Shown in pieces: positions 1-10,300 of a DNA stretch of 64,000 bases; the stretch's first letter is position 1, and each line of letters starts with the position of its first letter. The notes beneath the pieces were generated by a model that saw only the letters and a program-made list of their open reading frames with translations, was not told the DNA's origin and ran no database searches. The DNA is from Treponema sp. (GTDB lineage: Bacteria; Spirochaetota; Spirochaetia; Treponematales; Treponemataceae), in assembly GCA_017469785.1 (NCBI GenBank), contig JAFUFU010000008.1:68642-132641 (forward strand), given 5' to 3'. The position numbers and the translations under genes are program-made.

Positions 1-300
1 AAAAAAATAACCAAAAGTGATATCGTTGACAGAGTTCATGTAAATACAAAAATCGAGAAAAAAATTCTTCAGGCTGCCTTTGAGGGAATTATTGAGGAAT
101 TCAAGAATGCGCTCAAAGACGGAGCGACGGTAGAGTTGCGCGGATTTGGAACTCTTGAACCGCGCTTGCGCCGTGGCAGGGATAAGGCTAGAAATCCTAA
201 GACCGGTGAAGTTCTTTCCGTTGAGCCTCATTATGTGGCAGCCTTCCGTGCCGGTCAGGAGCTTAAAAAGGCTTTGATGGAGATTCCTGTTGAAAAATAA
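1..300 (+). CDS. hup: HU/IHF-family DNA-binding protein, 5' truncated by window edge
   Basis: Reading frame 1 is open from the first base to TAA at 298-300 (99 codons). The protein has the HU/IHF fold pattern: an N-terminal helical part starting KKITKSDIVD, the beta-arm region GFGTLEPRLRRGRDKARNP, and the C-terminal helix AAFRAGQELKKAL. HU proteins are about 90-100 aa, so only the start codon and perhaps one or a few residues are missing. It is a nucleoid-associated architectural protein. The next gene, lnt, begins inside its last codons. HU and IHF subunits cannot be told apart reliably here. Confidence 0.93.
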   Translation, partial: KKITKSDIVDRVHVNTKIEKKILQAAFEGIIEEFKNALKDGATVELRGFGTLEPRLRRGRDKARNPKTGEVLSVEPHYVAAFRAGQELKKALMEIPVEK

Positions 301-1861
301 AGCAATCTGCCTGGGTTTGTTTTTTCTTTCTATAGTGCTTTTTGCGCTCAGCCAGCCGTCCTTATTCTTTGAGGACGGTCTTTCTTTTTGTGCTTGGTTC
401 GCCTATATTCCGTTTTTTCTGCTTTTAGACAGGATTTCACTGGTGAGTTCTCCCTTGTGGGGGGCGGCCTATGGCGCGTTCTCATATTTTTTACTCTGCT
501 GGTGGCTTTCAGCTTTCGGACTGGTCGCAATCTCTTTTGTCTGTTTCTTGTTCGCTGTTTATAATGCCATTCTTTTTACCTTGGTTTCATTTGCAAAACG
601 CCTGTTTCCCAAATCCCTTTCAAAATTCTTTTGGGTCTGGCGGGCCGGGCTTGTTCTTTCTGTTGAGTTCATCCGTACCCATGGAATTTTTGCTTTTTCA
701 TACGGAATCATTGGCTACAGTCAGTGGAAAAGCCCGCTTTTCCTGCATTCTGCATCATTTTTAGGTGTGTTTGGAATTTCTTTTCTGATTCTTCTGGTAA
801 ATTCCCTTGTGGCCCTGGTCGTTTCTGAGCGTAATTTGCGAACCCACCTTAGTAAATGTGCGTTTTTGTGTGCGATTCTTCTTTCCCTTGTTCTTGCCTG
901 GAAAATCCATGCTTTCTTTCTGAGAACGGCAGGTCAGGATTCAATTTCCGTTGTGCTTGTTCAGGATGCTTCCTCGGCTTCATCTCGTTCCATTTCGCAA
1001 TACAATGAGGATTTTCTTCTCTTGAAACGTCTTACGGACGAAGCCCTGCTTTTGAATCCTGATACAGAGCTTGTTGTCTGGCCTGAGACCGCAATCGTGC
1101 CGGATATTTTATACCATCTTGATAAGGGCGGTGATTCTGCCCGTCACGCGCTGGCTCTTGCAGTTTATTCCTACATCCGGAGCAAGAGCTGCGCCTTCCT
1201 TATCGGCAATAACCACCGAGATGAAAAAGGTGAGCATAATTCAGCCCTGTATTTCTCACCGGATTATCCCGAGATAGGAATATATGACAAAAATCATCTC
1301 GTTCCATTCACAGAATTCTGGCCGGATTTCCTTGATTTTCCAGTTTTTGACGGAATAAAGGGCTCCCTCGATTGTGAATTTTTCTCACATGGCTCTGGAA
1401 TCAGGACTTTTTCAATACGGACATCCCTTGGCCGTGACCTGCGTTTTTCGGTTCCAATCTGCTTTGAGGATTCATTTTCTTCACTTATGCGCAGGATGAA
1501 GCTTGACGGAGCTGATTTTTTTGTGAATATCAGCGATGATGCCTGGGCTCGGGAAAAGTCAGCTCAGAACATGCATTTGTCCATGTCGGCATTCCGATGC
1601 GCGGAATTCGCCACGCCGATGATTCGCTCGACAATTGACGGAAAAACCTGCGTTATAGGCGTGGACGGACTCGTTGTCTCAGCGATGGAAAGCGGTATAG
1701 ACGGATTTTTGTATGAGCGTTGTATGATTCCAGCGAAAACCGCTTCATTTTATTCAATTGTCGGAGAATGGTATCTCTGGATTTTTTCTGTCTTAGTATT
1801 TCTTTCTGTGTTGATTTTATCTGTCCGATTTGTTAAAGTAAGAGTCTATGGCAGAAGATAA
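290..1861 (+). CDS. lnt: Apolipoprotein N-acyltransferase
   Basis: Inner-membrane enzyme that adds the third acyl chain to the N-terminal cysteine of lipoproteins, the last step of lipoprotein maturation. The 523-aa protein has several hydrophobic segments over about residues 1-210, then a nitrilase-fold domain. The expected triad is visible: E266 in VVWPETA, K334 in YDKNHLVPF and C391 in VPICFEDSF. A C-terminal membrane segment lies near residues 490-512. The start is TTG at 290, preceded by GGAG and overlapping the HU stop by 11 bp, so the two are translationally linked. No ATG gives a better N-terminus. Confidence 0.95.
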   Translation: MKNKAICLGLFFLSIVLFALSQPSLFFEDGLSFCAWFAYIPFFLLLDRISLVSSPLWGAAYGAFSYFLLCWWLSAFGLVAISFVCFLFAVYNAILFTLVSFAKRLFPKSLSKFFWVWRAGLVLSVEFIRTHGIFAFSYGIIGYSQWKSPLFLHSASFLGVFGISFLILLVNSLVALVVSERNLRTHLSKCAFLCAILLSLVLAWKIHAFFLRTAGQDSISVVLVQDASSASSRSISQYNEDFLLLKRLTDEALLLNPDTELVVWPETAIVPDILYHLDKGGDSARHALALAVYSYIRSKSCAFLIGNNHRDEKGEHNSALYFSPDYPEIGIYDKNHLVPFTEFWPDFLDFPVFDGIKGSLDCEFFSHGSGIRTFSIRTSLGRDLRFSVPICFEDSFSSLMRRMKLDGADFFVNISDDAWAREKSAQNMHLSMSAFRCAEFATPMIRSTIDGKTCVIGVDGLVVSAMESGIDGFLYERCMIPAKTASFYSIVGEWYLWIFSVLVFLSVLILSVRFVKVRVYGRR

Positions 1862-2267
1862 GCAGAAAAAGAATCTTACCGTTTTTGGTCAGGAAACAGA
1901 ATTTGACGGCGTACTTGAATTTACCGACAATCTTGTCATCACGGGCAAGTTTAAGGGTGAGATTCGTGCTTCCGGTGAGCTTGAAATTGACAAGGGAGCT
2001 GTCTGCAATGTCGACAAAATGGTTGCTCATTCAATTGTCATTTCAGGAACTGTTACCGGCGATATTGATGCCTCTGAGAGGGTTGAGATGTGTACGGGTA
2101 GCGTTGTGCATGGAGACATCAAGACTGCCAGAATCCGGATTGCCGAAGACGTTGAATTTGAAGGGCAGGTTTCAATGCTCGAGAATGAACCGGATGTAAA
2201 TCTTTTTTCCGTAGCCTCTGATGAATATAAAAGCGCTCTTGTCTTGAAATCTGATGACCCGCGGTAG
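1848..2267 (+). CDS. Bactofilin-family polymer-forming protein
   Basis: A 139-aa protein with the repeated short beta-strand pattern of bactofilins (DUF583), for example FDGVLEFTDNLVITGKFKGE and GTVTGDIDASERVEM. Bactofilins polymerise without nucleotide into right-handed beta-helical filaments and scaffold cell-shape or envelope enzymes. The length suits a minimal bactofilin with short polar tails. The ATG lies 14 bp inside the lnt 3' end, so it is co-transcribed with lnt. No membrane segment is present. The link to lipoprotein acylation is positional only. Confidence 0.85.
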   Translation: MAEDKQKKNLTVFGQETEFDGVLEFTDNLVITGKFKGEIRASGELEIDKGAVCNVDKMVAHSIVISGTVTGDIDASERVEMCTGSVVHGDIKTARIRIAEDVEFEGQVSMLENEPDVNLFSVASDEYKSALVLKSDDPR

Positions 2268-2269
2268 CT

Positions 2270-2291
2270 GCTCTTTCAAAAGAGCTTTATT
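2270..2291 (+). terminator. Weak hairpin after the bactofilin gene
   Basis: GCTCTT and AAGAGC pair around a TCAA loop (2270-2285) and are followed by TTTATT. The stem is only 6 bp and the T tract is imperfect, so termination may be partial. Confidence 0.4.
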
Positions 2292-2315
2292 GATTCTGCA
2301 AAGCATGATTTCATA

Positions 2316-2344
2316 TTGACTTTTTTTATATGTCATGGTTTAAT
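2316..2344 (+). promoter_or_regulatory. Predicted sigma-70 promoter for rho
   Basis: TTGACT (2316-2321), a 17-nt spacer, and TTTAAT (2339-2344) form a good housekeeping promoter. It leaves an AT-rich rho leader of about 115 nt. Rho is often autoregulated through its leader, but no specific structure is evident here. Confidence 0.45.
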
Positions 2345-2469
2345 AATAATATATTGATTAGAAATACAATATCTTTTTTTTGCAATTCTTTTTAATTCAT
2401 ATACATACTTTTCATGATTTTTATTAGTCACATTTATATATTTTTTAATCATCTCATGGAGAATTCAAA

Positions 2470-4335
2470 ATGGCATTGATTTCAAGACGCCGTTCCGTTG
2501 CGAGCGAAGAAAAAGCCGCGGAAAACCAACCTGAACTGGATTTGCAGGCCGCAGCTCCTGCCGTATCCGACCCCGAAGCCGCCGAAAATACCGGCACAGA
2601 AGAAAAGCCCGCAAAAGTGGTGCGCCGCCGCCGCATTGTTGTAAAGAACGAAACACCTTCCGAAGAACCTTCAGCAGTCGAATCTCCCGAAAAACAACCA
2701 GAAAGCTATGAATCCGCAGCTGCGGTGGCAGAGCCCGCATCTTTTGAAGAGCCTGTTCAGAATGTCCAGCCTTCTGAAAATAACGAGCTCAGTGCCGCTG
2801 ATGGAGCTCAGAATAGTGAGCAGGGGGATTCTGAATCTCAGTCTGCCGAGCAGGGCTCTTTTCAGAATCCCCGGGCTTACAGGAACAACTACCGCTCATA
2901 CAATAATCCCCGCGAAAACAACTACAATAATAACAACGGCCGCCCGCGTTTTGACCGCCGTCAGAGCTACAGGGAGCGCATCGCGGCCCGAAACGCAGCC
3001 CGTGACGAGGCAACTGCTCAGGCACAGATTATCGAAAATCCCGAGGAATTTGAGGCAAAGCCCAAGCTCCTTATCAATGACCTTACAAAAATGAGCATGC
3101 CGGAGCTCCGAAACCTTGCCATTGAGTACGGATATCCTGAGGAAGAACTTCCTGCAATGAAAAAGCAGGACTTGATTTTCGTCATATTGAAGTCGCACAC
3201 GGAGCGCGGCGGCTTGATTTTCGCTTCAGGCTCTCTGGAAATCTTGCCGGACGGCTACGGATTCTTGCGCAGCCCGCAGAATAGCTATCTTCCTGGTCCT
3301 GACGACATCTACATCTCTCCGAGCCAGATTCGCCTGTTTAATCTCAAGACTGGTGACACGATTTACGGACAGACCCGCTCGCCAAAAGAAGGAGAGCGTT
3401 TCTTTGCTTTGCTCCGTATCATGACTGTAAATTTTGACGAGCCTCGTGTGGCGCAGACCCGAGTTCCTTTCGAGAACCTTACGCCTCTCTATCCAAAAGA
3501 AAAACTCACCCTTGAGACAATTTCAACCGAATACAGCACCCGCATAATCGACTTGTTTGCCCCGATTGGTAAGGGCCAGCGTTTGCTAATCGTCGCTCCT
3601 CCAAAGGCCGGCAAAACAACGATTTTGCAGAAGGTGGCAAACGCAATCACCGCCAACAATCCTGAAGTCTACCTCATCGTTCTCCTTATCGACGAACGCC
3701 CGGAGGAAGTCACCGACATGGAGAGGGCAATCAAAGGCGAAGTCATTTCATCAACATTTGACGAGCAGGCTACCCGCCATGTTCAGGTCGCTGAGATGGT
3801 TCTTGAGAAGGCAAAACGTCTCGTTGAGCACAAGCGTGATGTAGTCATTCTCCTTGACTCAATCACCCGTCTTGCACGGGCCTACAATGTCACCGTTCCG
3901 ACCAGCGGCAAAGTCCTTTCTGGCGGCGTTGACTCAAATGCCCTTCACAAGCCAAAGAGATTCTTCGGTGCGGCGCGAAACATCGAGGAGGGTGGCTCTC
4001 TTACAATTATTTCTACGGCTCTTATCGATACTGGAAGCCGCATGGACGAGGTTATATTTGAAGAATTCAAAGGAACCGGTAACTCAGAAATCGACCTTGA
4101 CCGCCGACTTGCTGAGCGCCGTCTTTTCCCGGCCATCAATATTAAAAAATCAGGCACACGAAAGGAAGAGCTGCTTCTTGACGAGGCCACATTGCAGAAA
4201 CTCTGGGTTTTGCGTAAGGTCATTAATCCTATGGAAGACGCCGAAATCACAGAGCTTATCCTTGAGCAGATGAAGAAGAGCCGAAACAACGAGGCTTTCC
4301 TTACAAACATGAATACTGGAAGCGCGGCTCTTTAG
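2470..4335 (+). CDS. rho: Transcription termination factor Rho with long disordered N-terminal insert
   Basis: Hexameric RNA helicase/ATPase that terminates transcription. Of 621 aa, the conserved part starts near residue 198 ([18 protein letters not shown]), followed by the cold-shock-like RNA-binding domain (about 245-320). Walker A is PPKAGKTT at 377-384, and a Walker B region reads [16 protein letters not shown]. coli Rho is 419 aa; the extra ~200 residues are an acidic Ala/Glu/Pro tract (10-130) followed by an Arg/Asn/Tyr-rich segment (about 135-182, with [10 protein letters not shown]). Start ATG follows ATGGAGAATTC with a usable GGAG. The gene has its own promoter and terminator. Confidence 0.97.
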   Translation: MALISRRRSVASEEKAAENQPELDLQAAAPAVSDPEAAENTGTEEKPAKVVRRRRIVVKNETPSEEPSAVESPEKQPESYESAAAVAEPASFEEPVQNVQPSENNELSAADGAQNSEQGDSESQSAEQGSFQNPRAYRNNYRSYNNPRENNYNNNNGRPRFDRRQSYRERIAARNAARDEATAQAQIIENPEEFEAKPKLLINDLTKMSMPELRNLAIEYGYPEEELPAMKKQDLIFVILKSHTERGGLIFASGSLEILPDGYGFLRSPQNSYLPGPDDIYISPSQIRLFNLKTGDTIYGQTRSPKEGERFFALLRIMTVNFDEPRVAQTRVPFENLTPLYPKEKLTLETISTEYSTRIIDLFAPIGKGQRLLIVAPPKAGKTTILQKVANAITANNPEVYLIVLLIDERPEEVTDMERAIKGEVISSTFDEQATRHVQVAEMVLEKAKRLVEHKRDVVILLDSITRLARAYNVTVPTSGKVLSGGVDSNALHKPKRFFGAARNIEEGGSLTIISTALIDTGSRMDEVIFEEFKGTGNSEIDLDRRLAERRLFPAINIKKSGTRKEELLLDEATLQKLWVLRKVINPMEDAEITELILEQMKKSRNNEAFLTNMNTGSAAL

Positions 4336-4344
4336 AAAATACGG

Positions 4345-4374
4345 AAGACTTCGGAATTATCCGGAGTCTTTTTT
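4345..4374 (+). terminator. Rho-independent terminator after rho
   Basis: AAGACTTCGGA (4345-4355) pairs with TCCGGAGTCTT (4360-4370), giving an 11-bp stem with one wobble, followed directly by TTTT. Confidence 0.85.
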
Positions 4375-4451
4375 ATTTGTATGGGAAATACTGTGCGGAA
4401 AGTGGGGAATGACTGAAAGAACTGAATTTTAGGGGGATTGCGTTCAGGCAT

Positions 4452-4479
4452 AAAAAAACGCTTCCAAAACGGAAGCGTC
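4452..4479 (-). terminator. Terminator of tRNA-Leu
   Basis: On the minus strand ACGCTTCC, a GTTTT loop and GGAAGCGT are followed by a run of seven T. It starts a few bases beyond the tRNA 3' end and faces the rho terminator. Confidence 0.85.
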
Positions 4480-4480
4480 T

Positions 4481-4563
4481 GCCCGGAAGGGGACTTGAAC
4501 CCCTATGAAGTTGCCCTCACTAGGACCTGAACCTAGCGCGTCTGCCAATTCCGCCACCCGGGC
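4481..4563 (-). tRNA. tRNA-Leu (anticodon CAG)
   Basis: Minus-strand cloverleaf of 83 nt with acceptor GCCCGGG/CCCGGGC-type pairing (one wobble or mismatch possible). It has a long class II variable arm, the D-arm TGGCGGAATTGGCAGACGCG, the T-arm GGGGTTCAAGTCCCC, and anticodon loop TTCAGGT giving CAG. CCA is not encoded. It reads leucine CUG codons. Confidence 0.95.
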
Positions 4564-4637
4564 GAAAATGTTATTCTATTATATATGTAAGCGAGTATCT
4601 TGTCAATTTGGTAAGATGCAATTTTCAGTTTTTTTGC

Positions 4638-5036
4638 TTATGTTGTTCCGATGTATTTTAAGGCGCTGAATACAAAGAGCGCGAGTATGGCAAGAATTAC
4701 AAAAAAAGACCAAACCGGGAGAGTCCCGTCGCTGTTTCGTCGCCTTGAAGTGCGGGGATTTTGTGCGTCGATTGCATCCAGTAGGGCTTTTTTTGATTTC
4801 CGGCTGGCCCGGCTTTCTTTTTGTGAAGGTGCGTCGATTTTCTGCCCCTGACCGACTGCATAGCCGCAAGTGGGGCAGCCGTTTGCAAATTTGCCGGGAC
4901 TACCCGTCGTTCCGCATACAGGGCAGCGCACAGAGGAAAAGAATTTTCCGCAGTGCCTGCATACACGTGCATTTTGTGGAACTTCAGCGCCGCAGTTCTC
5001 GCAGAAGAATTTTGCTGATTGCTTGCGTGCCATCAT
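4638..5036 (-). CDS. Double zinc-ribbon protein with C-terminal membrane anchor
   Basis: A 132-aa protein with two CxxC...CxxC zinc ribbons: C12/C15 with C26/C29 and C38/C41 with C54/C57. A Ser/Lys/Arg-rich linker follows, then one hydrophobic helix at about 107-128 close to the C-terminus. This resembles the zinc-ribbon plus tail-anchor layout of small bacterial regulatory or adaptor proteins; no specific function is recognised. ATGATG at 5036 overlaps the stop of the upstream gene as ATGA, so the two are translationally coupled and probably act together. Starting at the second ATG (5033) would remove one residue. Confidence 0.8.
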   Translation of the reverse strand: MMARKQSAKFFCENCGAEVPQNARVCRHCGKFFSSVRCPVCGTTGSPGKFANGCPTCGYAVGQGQKIDAPSQKESRASRKSKKALLDAIDAQNPRTSRRRNSDGTLPVWSFFVILAILALFVFSALKYIGTT

Positions 5037-6304
5037 TTTTTGATTGCAAGAGCGAGTTTTTTTGCGTCGTTTGACATGACTTCAGCGAAGACATTTTCGA
5101 TTTTGTCGTCGATTTTCATAGAGGCTATGCTGATTTTTGTTCCCGGCGAGAGATTCCTGATGAACGCCGGAATATCCGGAGTGAATTCAAGGACCAGACC
5201 GTTATAGTTGCGCGCAACACCTGAGACCATTGCGAGAGTAATTGGATTTGTGAATACAAAAGAGACTGAACTTGAACTTGTGTCGAGCTTGAGGGCTTCT
5301 GCTTTTTCTTTCTGATCGGCCTTGTTTGCGTTCATAATCGCGGCTAGTTTTTCTTCAATACTCTGTTCGTCTGCCATATCTTGGTCTCCATTTTCTGTTT
5401 CTTCGATTATATCATGATTTTCTGATTCTTCAAAGTCTTTTTCATTGTTTTCTGAATCTTGCTGATTTCCATCAGCTGAAAAATCATTTTCTTCGAGAAG
5501 TTTTTTCAGCTCTTCTTCTCCGGGAAGGACAGTGCTGTCAGCATCGTCATATGGCTCCTTTATGATGTCGGAAACCGTGAGAATATCGTCCCCGGTAATT
5601 TCTTCCAGCCTGTCAGCGGCATTTTCGTCCCCGGCAATTTCCTCAAGCCTGTCAGCGGCGCTTTCGTCTTCGATGATTTGAGCTAGCCTGTCGGCCGCAC
5701 GCACGTCATCTTCTGCTTCAAGCTGGGCTTCTTCTATTTCTTCAAGACTGGGAGCATCGTCAGCTTTTTCTGCGTTTTCTTCTGACGTCTCTTCATATTT
5801 CGTTACAAGCTCATCGAATGTTTCATCTTCTTCGGTTTGTGGCTCGATTTTCGCCTCGACAAATTTTTCCGCATTTGGAACCAAATCTTCAACGGTGATT
5901 TCTTTTTGCTCCTCTTCTGTAAGGTAGCCTGAAAAAATATCGTCTGCCTTGCTTAAAATCTCACGCAGTTTGTCCAGTCCTTCCACTCCTACTGAATCGA
6001 ATGTTCCGCGCACATGCAGAATCTCAGCTTTTTTTTGCTCTTCCTCGGTAAAATTCTCGTCTGTATAAAGAATAACCTGAGGTGTGTAGTCACCGAATCC
6101 GCTGGAAGCATACTGGGCCAGGGTCTTCCAGTGACGTGGATAGTCTGCCGTGCTTATGACGATTAGATGGGGGGCGATTTCTTCGATATTGTCCAAGGCC
6201 TTTAAAAGCCATTTATAGACAATAGTGTCGTAGCCTGCTGACTTGAGAACTTCTGAAATATTGTTAATTGCCTTTTCATCATCGGCTACGAGCAACGCTT
6301 TCAT
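5033..6304 (-). CDS. Degenerate receiver-like protein with acidic repeat linker and C-terminal beta domain
   Basis: 423 aa. Residues 1-125 look like a response-regulator receiver fold (MKALLVADDEKAIN start). The strand that normally ends in the phosphorylated Asp reads LIVISTADYPR, so the phosphoacceptor appears lost. Residues about 145-310 are very acidic and contain a tandem motif, ADRLEEIAGDENAADRLEEI. The last ~80 residues form a small beta-rich domain that resembles PilZ, but I see no RxxxR c-di-GMP motif, so PilZ is only a guess. GAGGT precedes the ATG. It is coupled by ATGA overlap to the zinc-ribbon gene downstream. Confidence 0.7.
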   Translation of the reverse strand: MKALLVADDEKAINNISEVLKSAGYDTIVYKWLLKALDNIEEIAPHLIVISTADYPRHWKTLAQYASSGFGDYTPQVILYTDENFTEEEQKKAEILHVRGTFDSVGVEGLDKLREILSKADDIFSGYLTEEEQKEITVEDLVPNAEKFVEAKIEPQTEEDETFDELVTKYEETSEENAEKADDAPSLEEIEEAQLEAEDDVRAADRLAQIIEDESAADRLEEIAGDENAADRLEEITGDDILTVSDIIKEPYDDADSTVLPGEEELKKLLEENDFSADGNQQDSENNEKDFEESENHDIIEETENGDQDMADEQSIEEKLAAIMNANKADQKEKAEALKLDTSSSSVSFVFTNPITLAMVSGVARNYNGLVLEFTPDIPAFIRNLSPGTKISIASMKIDDKIENVFAEVMSNDAKKLALAIKK

Positions 6305-6324
6305 TATTTTGACCTCATTTGGAT

Positions 6325-7305
6325 TTATTCAGTGCCTAAATTCGTGACTGAATAGTCGTAAATCTGCCAGATTCCGTCTCTCTGCCGTACTTTGTAAATA
6401 TATCGCTTTTTCTCGCTGAAATTCGGGTATTTGAACCATTCAATCACGGAAACTGTTCCTTCTGTCTGGGAATAAGATGTGTTTTCAATCTGGAATCGCT
6501 CCGGAATGCTTACGATGTCGTAGTCGATTCTGTTCTGCATGAGATCGGCTTTGTAGACTTTGAGCATTCTGTTTCGCTCGTCAGCGCTTGCATTCTTGTA
6601 TTTGCGGTTGACTTCGCTGTTCCTGACCATCATCTGTTCGATGTCCATGTAGAGGAAATACTGATCCCAAAGAGATTTCTGACGCGCGGTAATTGTCTGT
6701 TCAACTACTTTATCCGGTGAAATTGCTTCCGGCTTTAAGAGGGCCATTGTTTTATTTTCCACGGGGAGTATGTTTGAGGAAGATGCCGAAGGAGCCGGTC
6801 GGATATCGAGACTCAGCCGGTTAGAGGCGATTTCAATCATGCGTGACTTGTAGAGTTCCGGATAGAAGCGCATTTCAAGATAATAAATCGAAGGCTCATC
6901 AATCTGGATATAGTCTTTTACATTCTCCACGAAAGAATAGGTCTCACCCGGCTCGATGGCAAGCTCCCGGAAATAAACGGTTTGGTTCGTCGAGCGTTTA
7001 ATCGTCAGGTCTTTTGTATTTGGAAGAGTTGTGTTTTTAATCGTGTAGGCATAAAAGTCCAGTGAGAACATACGGTCATCGGCAAGCTTGAATCGGAGCG
7101 TGTCCGTTCCCTTGTTAGTGATTGCCACATCGACATAAATGGGGTTGTCCTCTTTGCTTCCCGGATAGTACATTGTGCGGTCATAGAATCGGATTGAGAC
7201 AGATGCGTTTGAATAGTCTGCCTGTTTTTCACCTGCATCTTGTGCGAAACTGAACTGTGCAAAGATTGAGAAAACTGTTATAATAGATAAAAGAATGCGT
7301 TTCAA
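6325..7305 (-). CDS. Secreted conserved protein of unknown function
   Basis: From TTG at 7305 the product is 326 aa with a clear Sec signal peptide (LKRILLSIITVFSIFAQFSF, then AQD). The TTG has a strong AAGGAG at 7312-7317, whereas a GTG at 7335 would put ten polar residues ahead of the signal peptide and lacks a ribosome site. The mature part begins with an immunoglobulin-like beta domain (SIRFYDRTMYYPGSKEDNPI, about 20-165). A helical stretch (about 200-270) and a short C-terminal beta segment follow. No enzyme motif is visible. It lies 20 bp upstream of the receiver-like gene, suggesting one operon. Confidence 0.75.
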   Translation of the reverse strand: MKRILLSIITVFSIFAQFSFAQDAGEKQADYSNASVSIRFYDRTMYYPGSKEDNPIYVDVAITNKGTDTLRFKLADDRMFSLDFYAYTIKNTTLPNTKDLTIKRSTNQTVYFRELAIEPGETYSFVENVKDYIQIDEPSIYYLEMRFYPELYKSRMIEIASNRLSLDIRPAPSASSSNILPVENKTMALLKPEAISPDKVVEQTITARQKSLWDQYFLYMDIEQMMVRNSEVNRKYKNASADERNRMLKVYKADLMQNRIDYDIVSIPERFQIENTSYSQTEGTVSVIEWFKYPNFSEKKRYIYKVRQRDGIWQIYDYSVTNLGTE

Positions 7306-7356
7306 CTGCTTCTCCTTATTTTTAGAGATATTCACATTTATTATCGGAATGTTTTG

Positions 7357-10300
7357 ATGAAATCATTATTATCAAATTATCTGCTTTCTGTCACTAACGG
7401 ATGGAAAGATTTTCTCTCTGACATTAAAACTCTTGCTACGGGGGACTATTTCCCTGCTGAAATCGAGGGCCTTTCTCTTACATCGGCTTCTTTCCTTACG
7501 GCCCATTACATTGACATGCTGCGCTCCAAGATTCTTTCTTCCATCCAGTATAATGCCACGGGAAGGTACGCTCAGGACCAGCAGAAGGATGGCATTTCAT
7601 CTCTTTCAGCATCTGCCCTTGATTTTGTGATTGTGGCACCCACTGACAAGGATGCCCTGGATATCAGGCAGGATTTCGAGACCGCTTTTTCTGACTTAGT
7701 GGAAATCTATGTTCTTCCCTGGTGGGGGCTCGTTCCTTATCGTGCCAGTGCGGTAGGCAGCGCGGTCTTTGGCCAGCGGTCTGGGGTTTTGGCCCGTCTC
7801 TGCTACCAGGCCAGAAGTCTCTCTGCATCCACGAAACCCAGGATTTTCATCGTGAACCAGCGTTCCCTTCAGACGCCCCTTCCGTCTCCTGAATACCTGC
7901 GCTCACTTGTATTCTCTTTGAGCAGGGGAAGTCAGATTGATCCTGCTGATTTAGCCGAAAAACTTGCCTCCCTTGGCTATCTTCGCGTTCCTAAAGTCGG
8001 TGTTCCCGGTGAGTTTACCCTCCGAGGCGAAGTTCTTGATGTGTTCACGCCTGGTGAGGAAAACCCTAGCCGTATTCTCTTTGATTTTGATGAAATTTCC
8101 TCAATAAAAACATTCAATGCTGAGAGTCAGTCCACCATCGAAGTCCGTGACGGTCTTTTGATTTATCCAATGAAGGAAGTAATTTGGAATGACGAGCTGA
8201 TTGACCGTCTTGAAAAGGTTTTTGAGAAATTCGGAAAAAATTTAGACGCAGATAGCGCGGATAATAAAAAAATCTCTGAGAACTCTGTGAGGGATTCAGA
8301 AAACGAAGGCACGATTTATCTTTCCCTGACAGCCGAAGCGGAGAAGGCAAAAGACAAGCTGCTGGATGAGTTGCGTCATGCAAGGGAAAGCGAGGGCGAG
8401 GAGCTGTTTTACGGCGCAATCTGGGGAAAAAAATACACGCTTTTCGATTATTTTTCCGCTGACACGACTGTATTCTTCTATGATTACGACCGTCTGGATA
8501 ACATGCAGGAGAATTTTGACCGGGAATATGCCGGAATGTACCGTCTTGTCCGGCAGAAAATGCCAGTCCTTCCTCCGAGCGAGATGCTCATTCCTTTTGA
8601 AACTGTGTCCAAAATCGCGGAAAAACGCATTTCATTCAGAAGTCTGCACACCGAGACTGAAGAAGAGGAAAAAGCTCATGAAGATGTTAATTTCTTCAAG
8701 ATTGAGTGTGAGCCTCCCAGGAGTTTTTTCGGCAACATCAATTACCTGAAAGAACAGCTTGAGGATGCGCAGAGCGAAGGCTGGAAGATTTTTGTCTTTG
8801 CCGACAACGAAAATCAGTCTCTTCGTATCAAGGAAATCCTCAGGAATTTCATCGACAAGCCTTCCGAGGGAGAATATTTAGACCGCCTGAACAAAAATGC
8901 GAAGAAGGGCATTCCCTATTATCCTCTTGTGGTTTATCCAAAGGCGATTACGGCCGGCTTCTGCATTTCTGATACAAAGACCCTTGTCATTCAGGAAAAC
9001 GAGATTTTCGGCCGTCGCAAGCATGTGCCGAAGTCACTTCATCACGCAAAATCCCAGGCCATCGACACTTTTGTTGAGCTGAATGAAGGTGATTTTGTCG
9101 TCCATGTAAACTATGGCATAGGAATTTTCCGTGGAATTCAGCGTGTGAAGGCAATGGGAAACGAGCGGGATTACATCAAGCTTGAATACGCCGACGAGGA
9201 GTTCGCCTTCGTTCCCATCGAGCAGGTGAATCTTGTCCAGCGCTACATCGGAAGCGAGGGCAGCGCGCCCAATCTGGACAGAATCGGCTCAAAGTCCTGG
9301 GAAAGCCGGAAAAACAAGGCGAAGAAAGCCGTCGAGGATCTGGCGGAAAAGCTCATCGCCCTTTACAGCAGACGAAAGGCCAGCAGAGGCTTTCCCTTCC
9401 CAAAAGACGGCGAGTGGCAGACAGCATTTGAGGCCGCTTTCCCCTATGAGGACACGCCGGACCAGTTCAATGTCTCAAAGGAAATCAAGGCCGACATGGA
9501 AAAGCCTGTTCCTATGGATCGTCTCGTTTGCGGGGACGTCGGCTACGGGAAGACTGAGATTGCGATGCGGGCTGCCTTCAAGGCCGTCATGGGAGGAAAG
9601 CAGGTGGCATTCCTTGCACCTACCACAATCCTTGCTGAACAGCACTATGAAACCTGCGTGGAGCGATTCGCTAATTTTCCTGTCACCATTGCCCAGCTTT
9701 CCCGCTTCGTAAGCCCTGCAGAGCAGAAAAAGATTATCGCAAAAGTCGCCGCCGGGGAAGTCGACATTCTCGTGGGAACCCACCGTATTATCCAGAAAGA
9801 CGTTGTTTTCAAAGATTTGGGGCTCATGATTATAGATGAGGAGCAGCGTTTCGGAGTCAAGGACAAGGAAAAACTCAAGACCATGAAGGCAAACATCGAT
9901 TCCCTTGCCATGAGTGCGACTCCGATTCCCCGGACCCTTCACATGAGTCTTTTAAAAATCCGGGATATGTCTTTGCTTACGACGCCACCCCAGACGAGAA
10001 AGCCGATTGAGACCATTGTTGATGCATATACAGATGAGCGCGTTGCAAAGGCAATAAGGCAGGAAGTGGAGCGGGGCGGGCAGGTATTTTATCTCCATAA
10101 CCGGGTTGAAAGCCTGGATGAAATCCGCCGCAAGCTGCAGCAGATTGTGCCTGAAATGATGATTGATGTGGCCCATGGGCAGATGAGCGCGGAAGAATTG
10201 GATGATATTTTCCGCCGCTTTAAGATGGGGGGATTCCATATCCTCATTGCCACCACGATTATCGAGAACGGAATCGACATTCCAAATGTGAATACGATTA

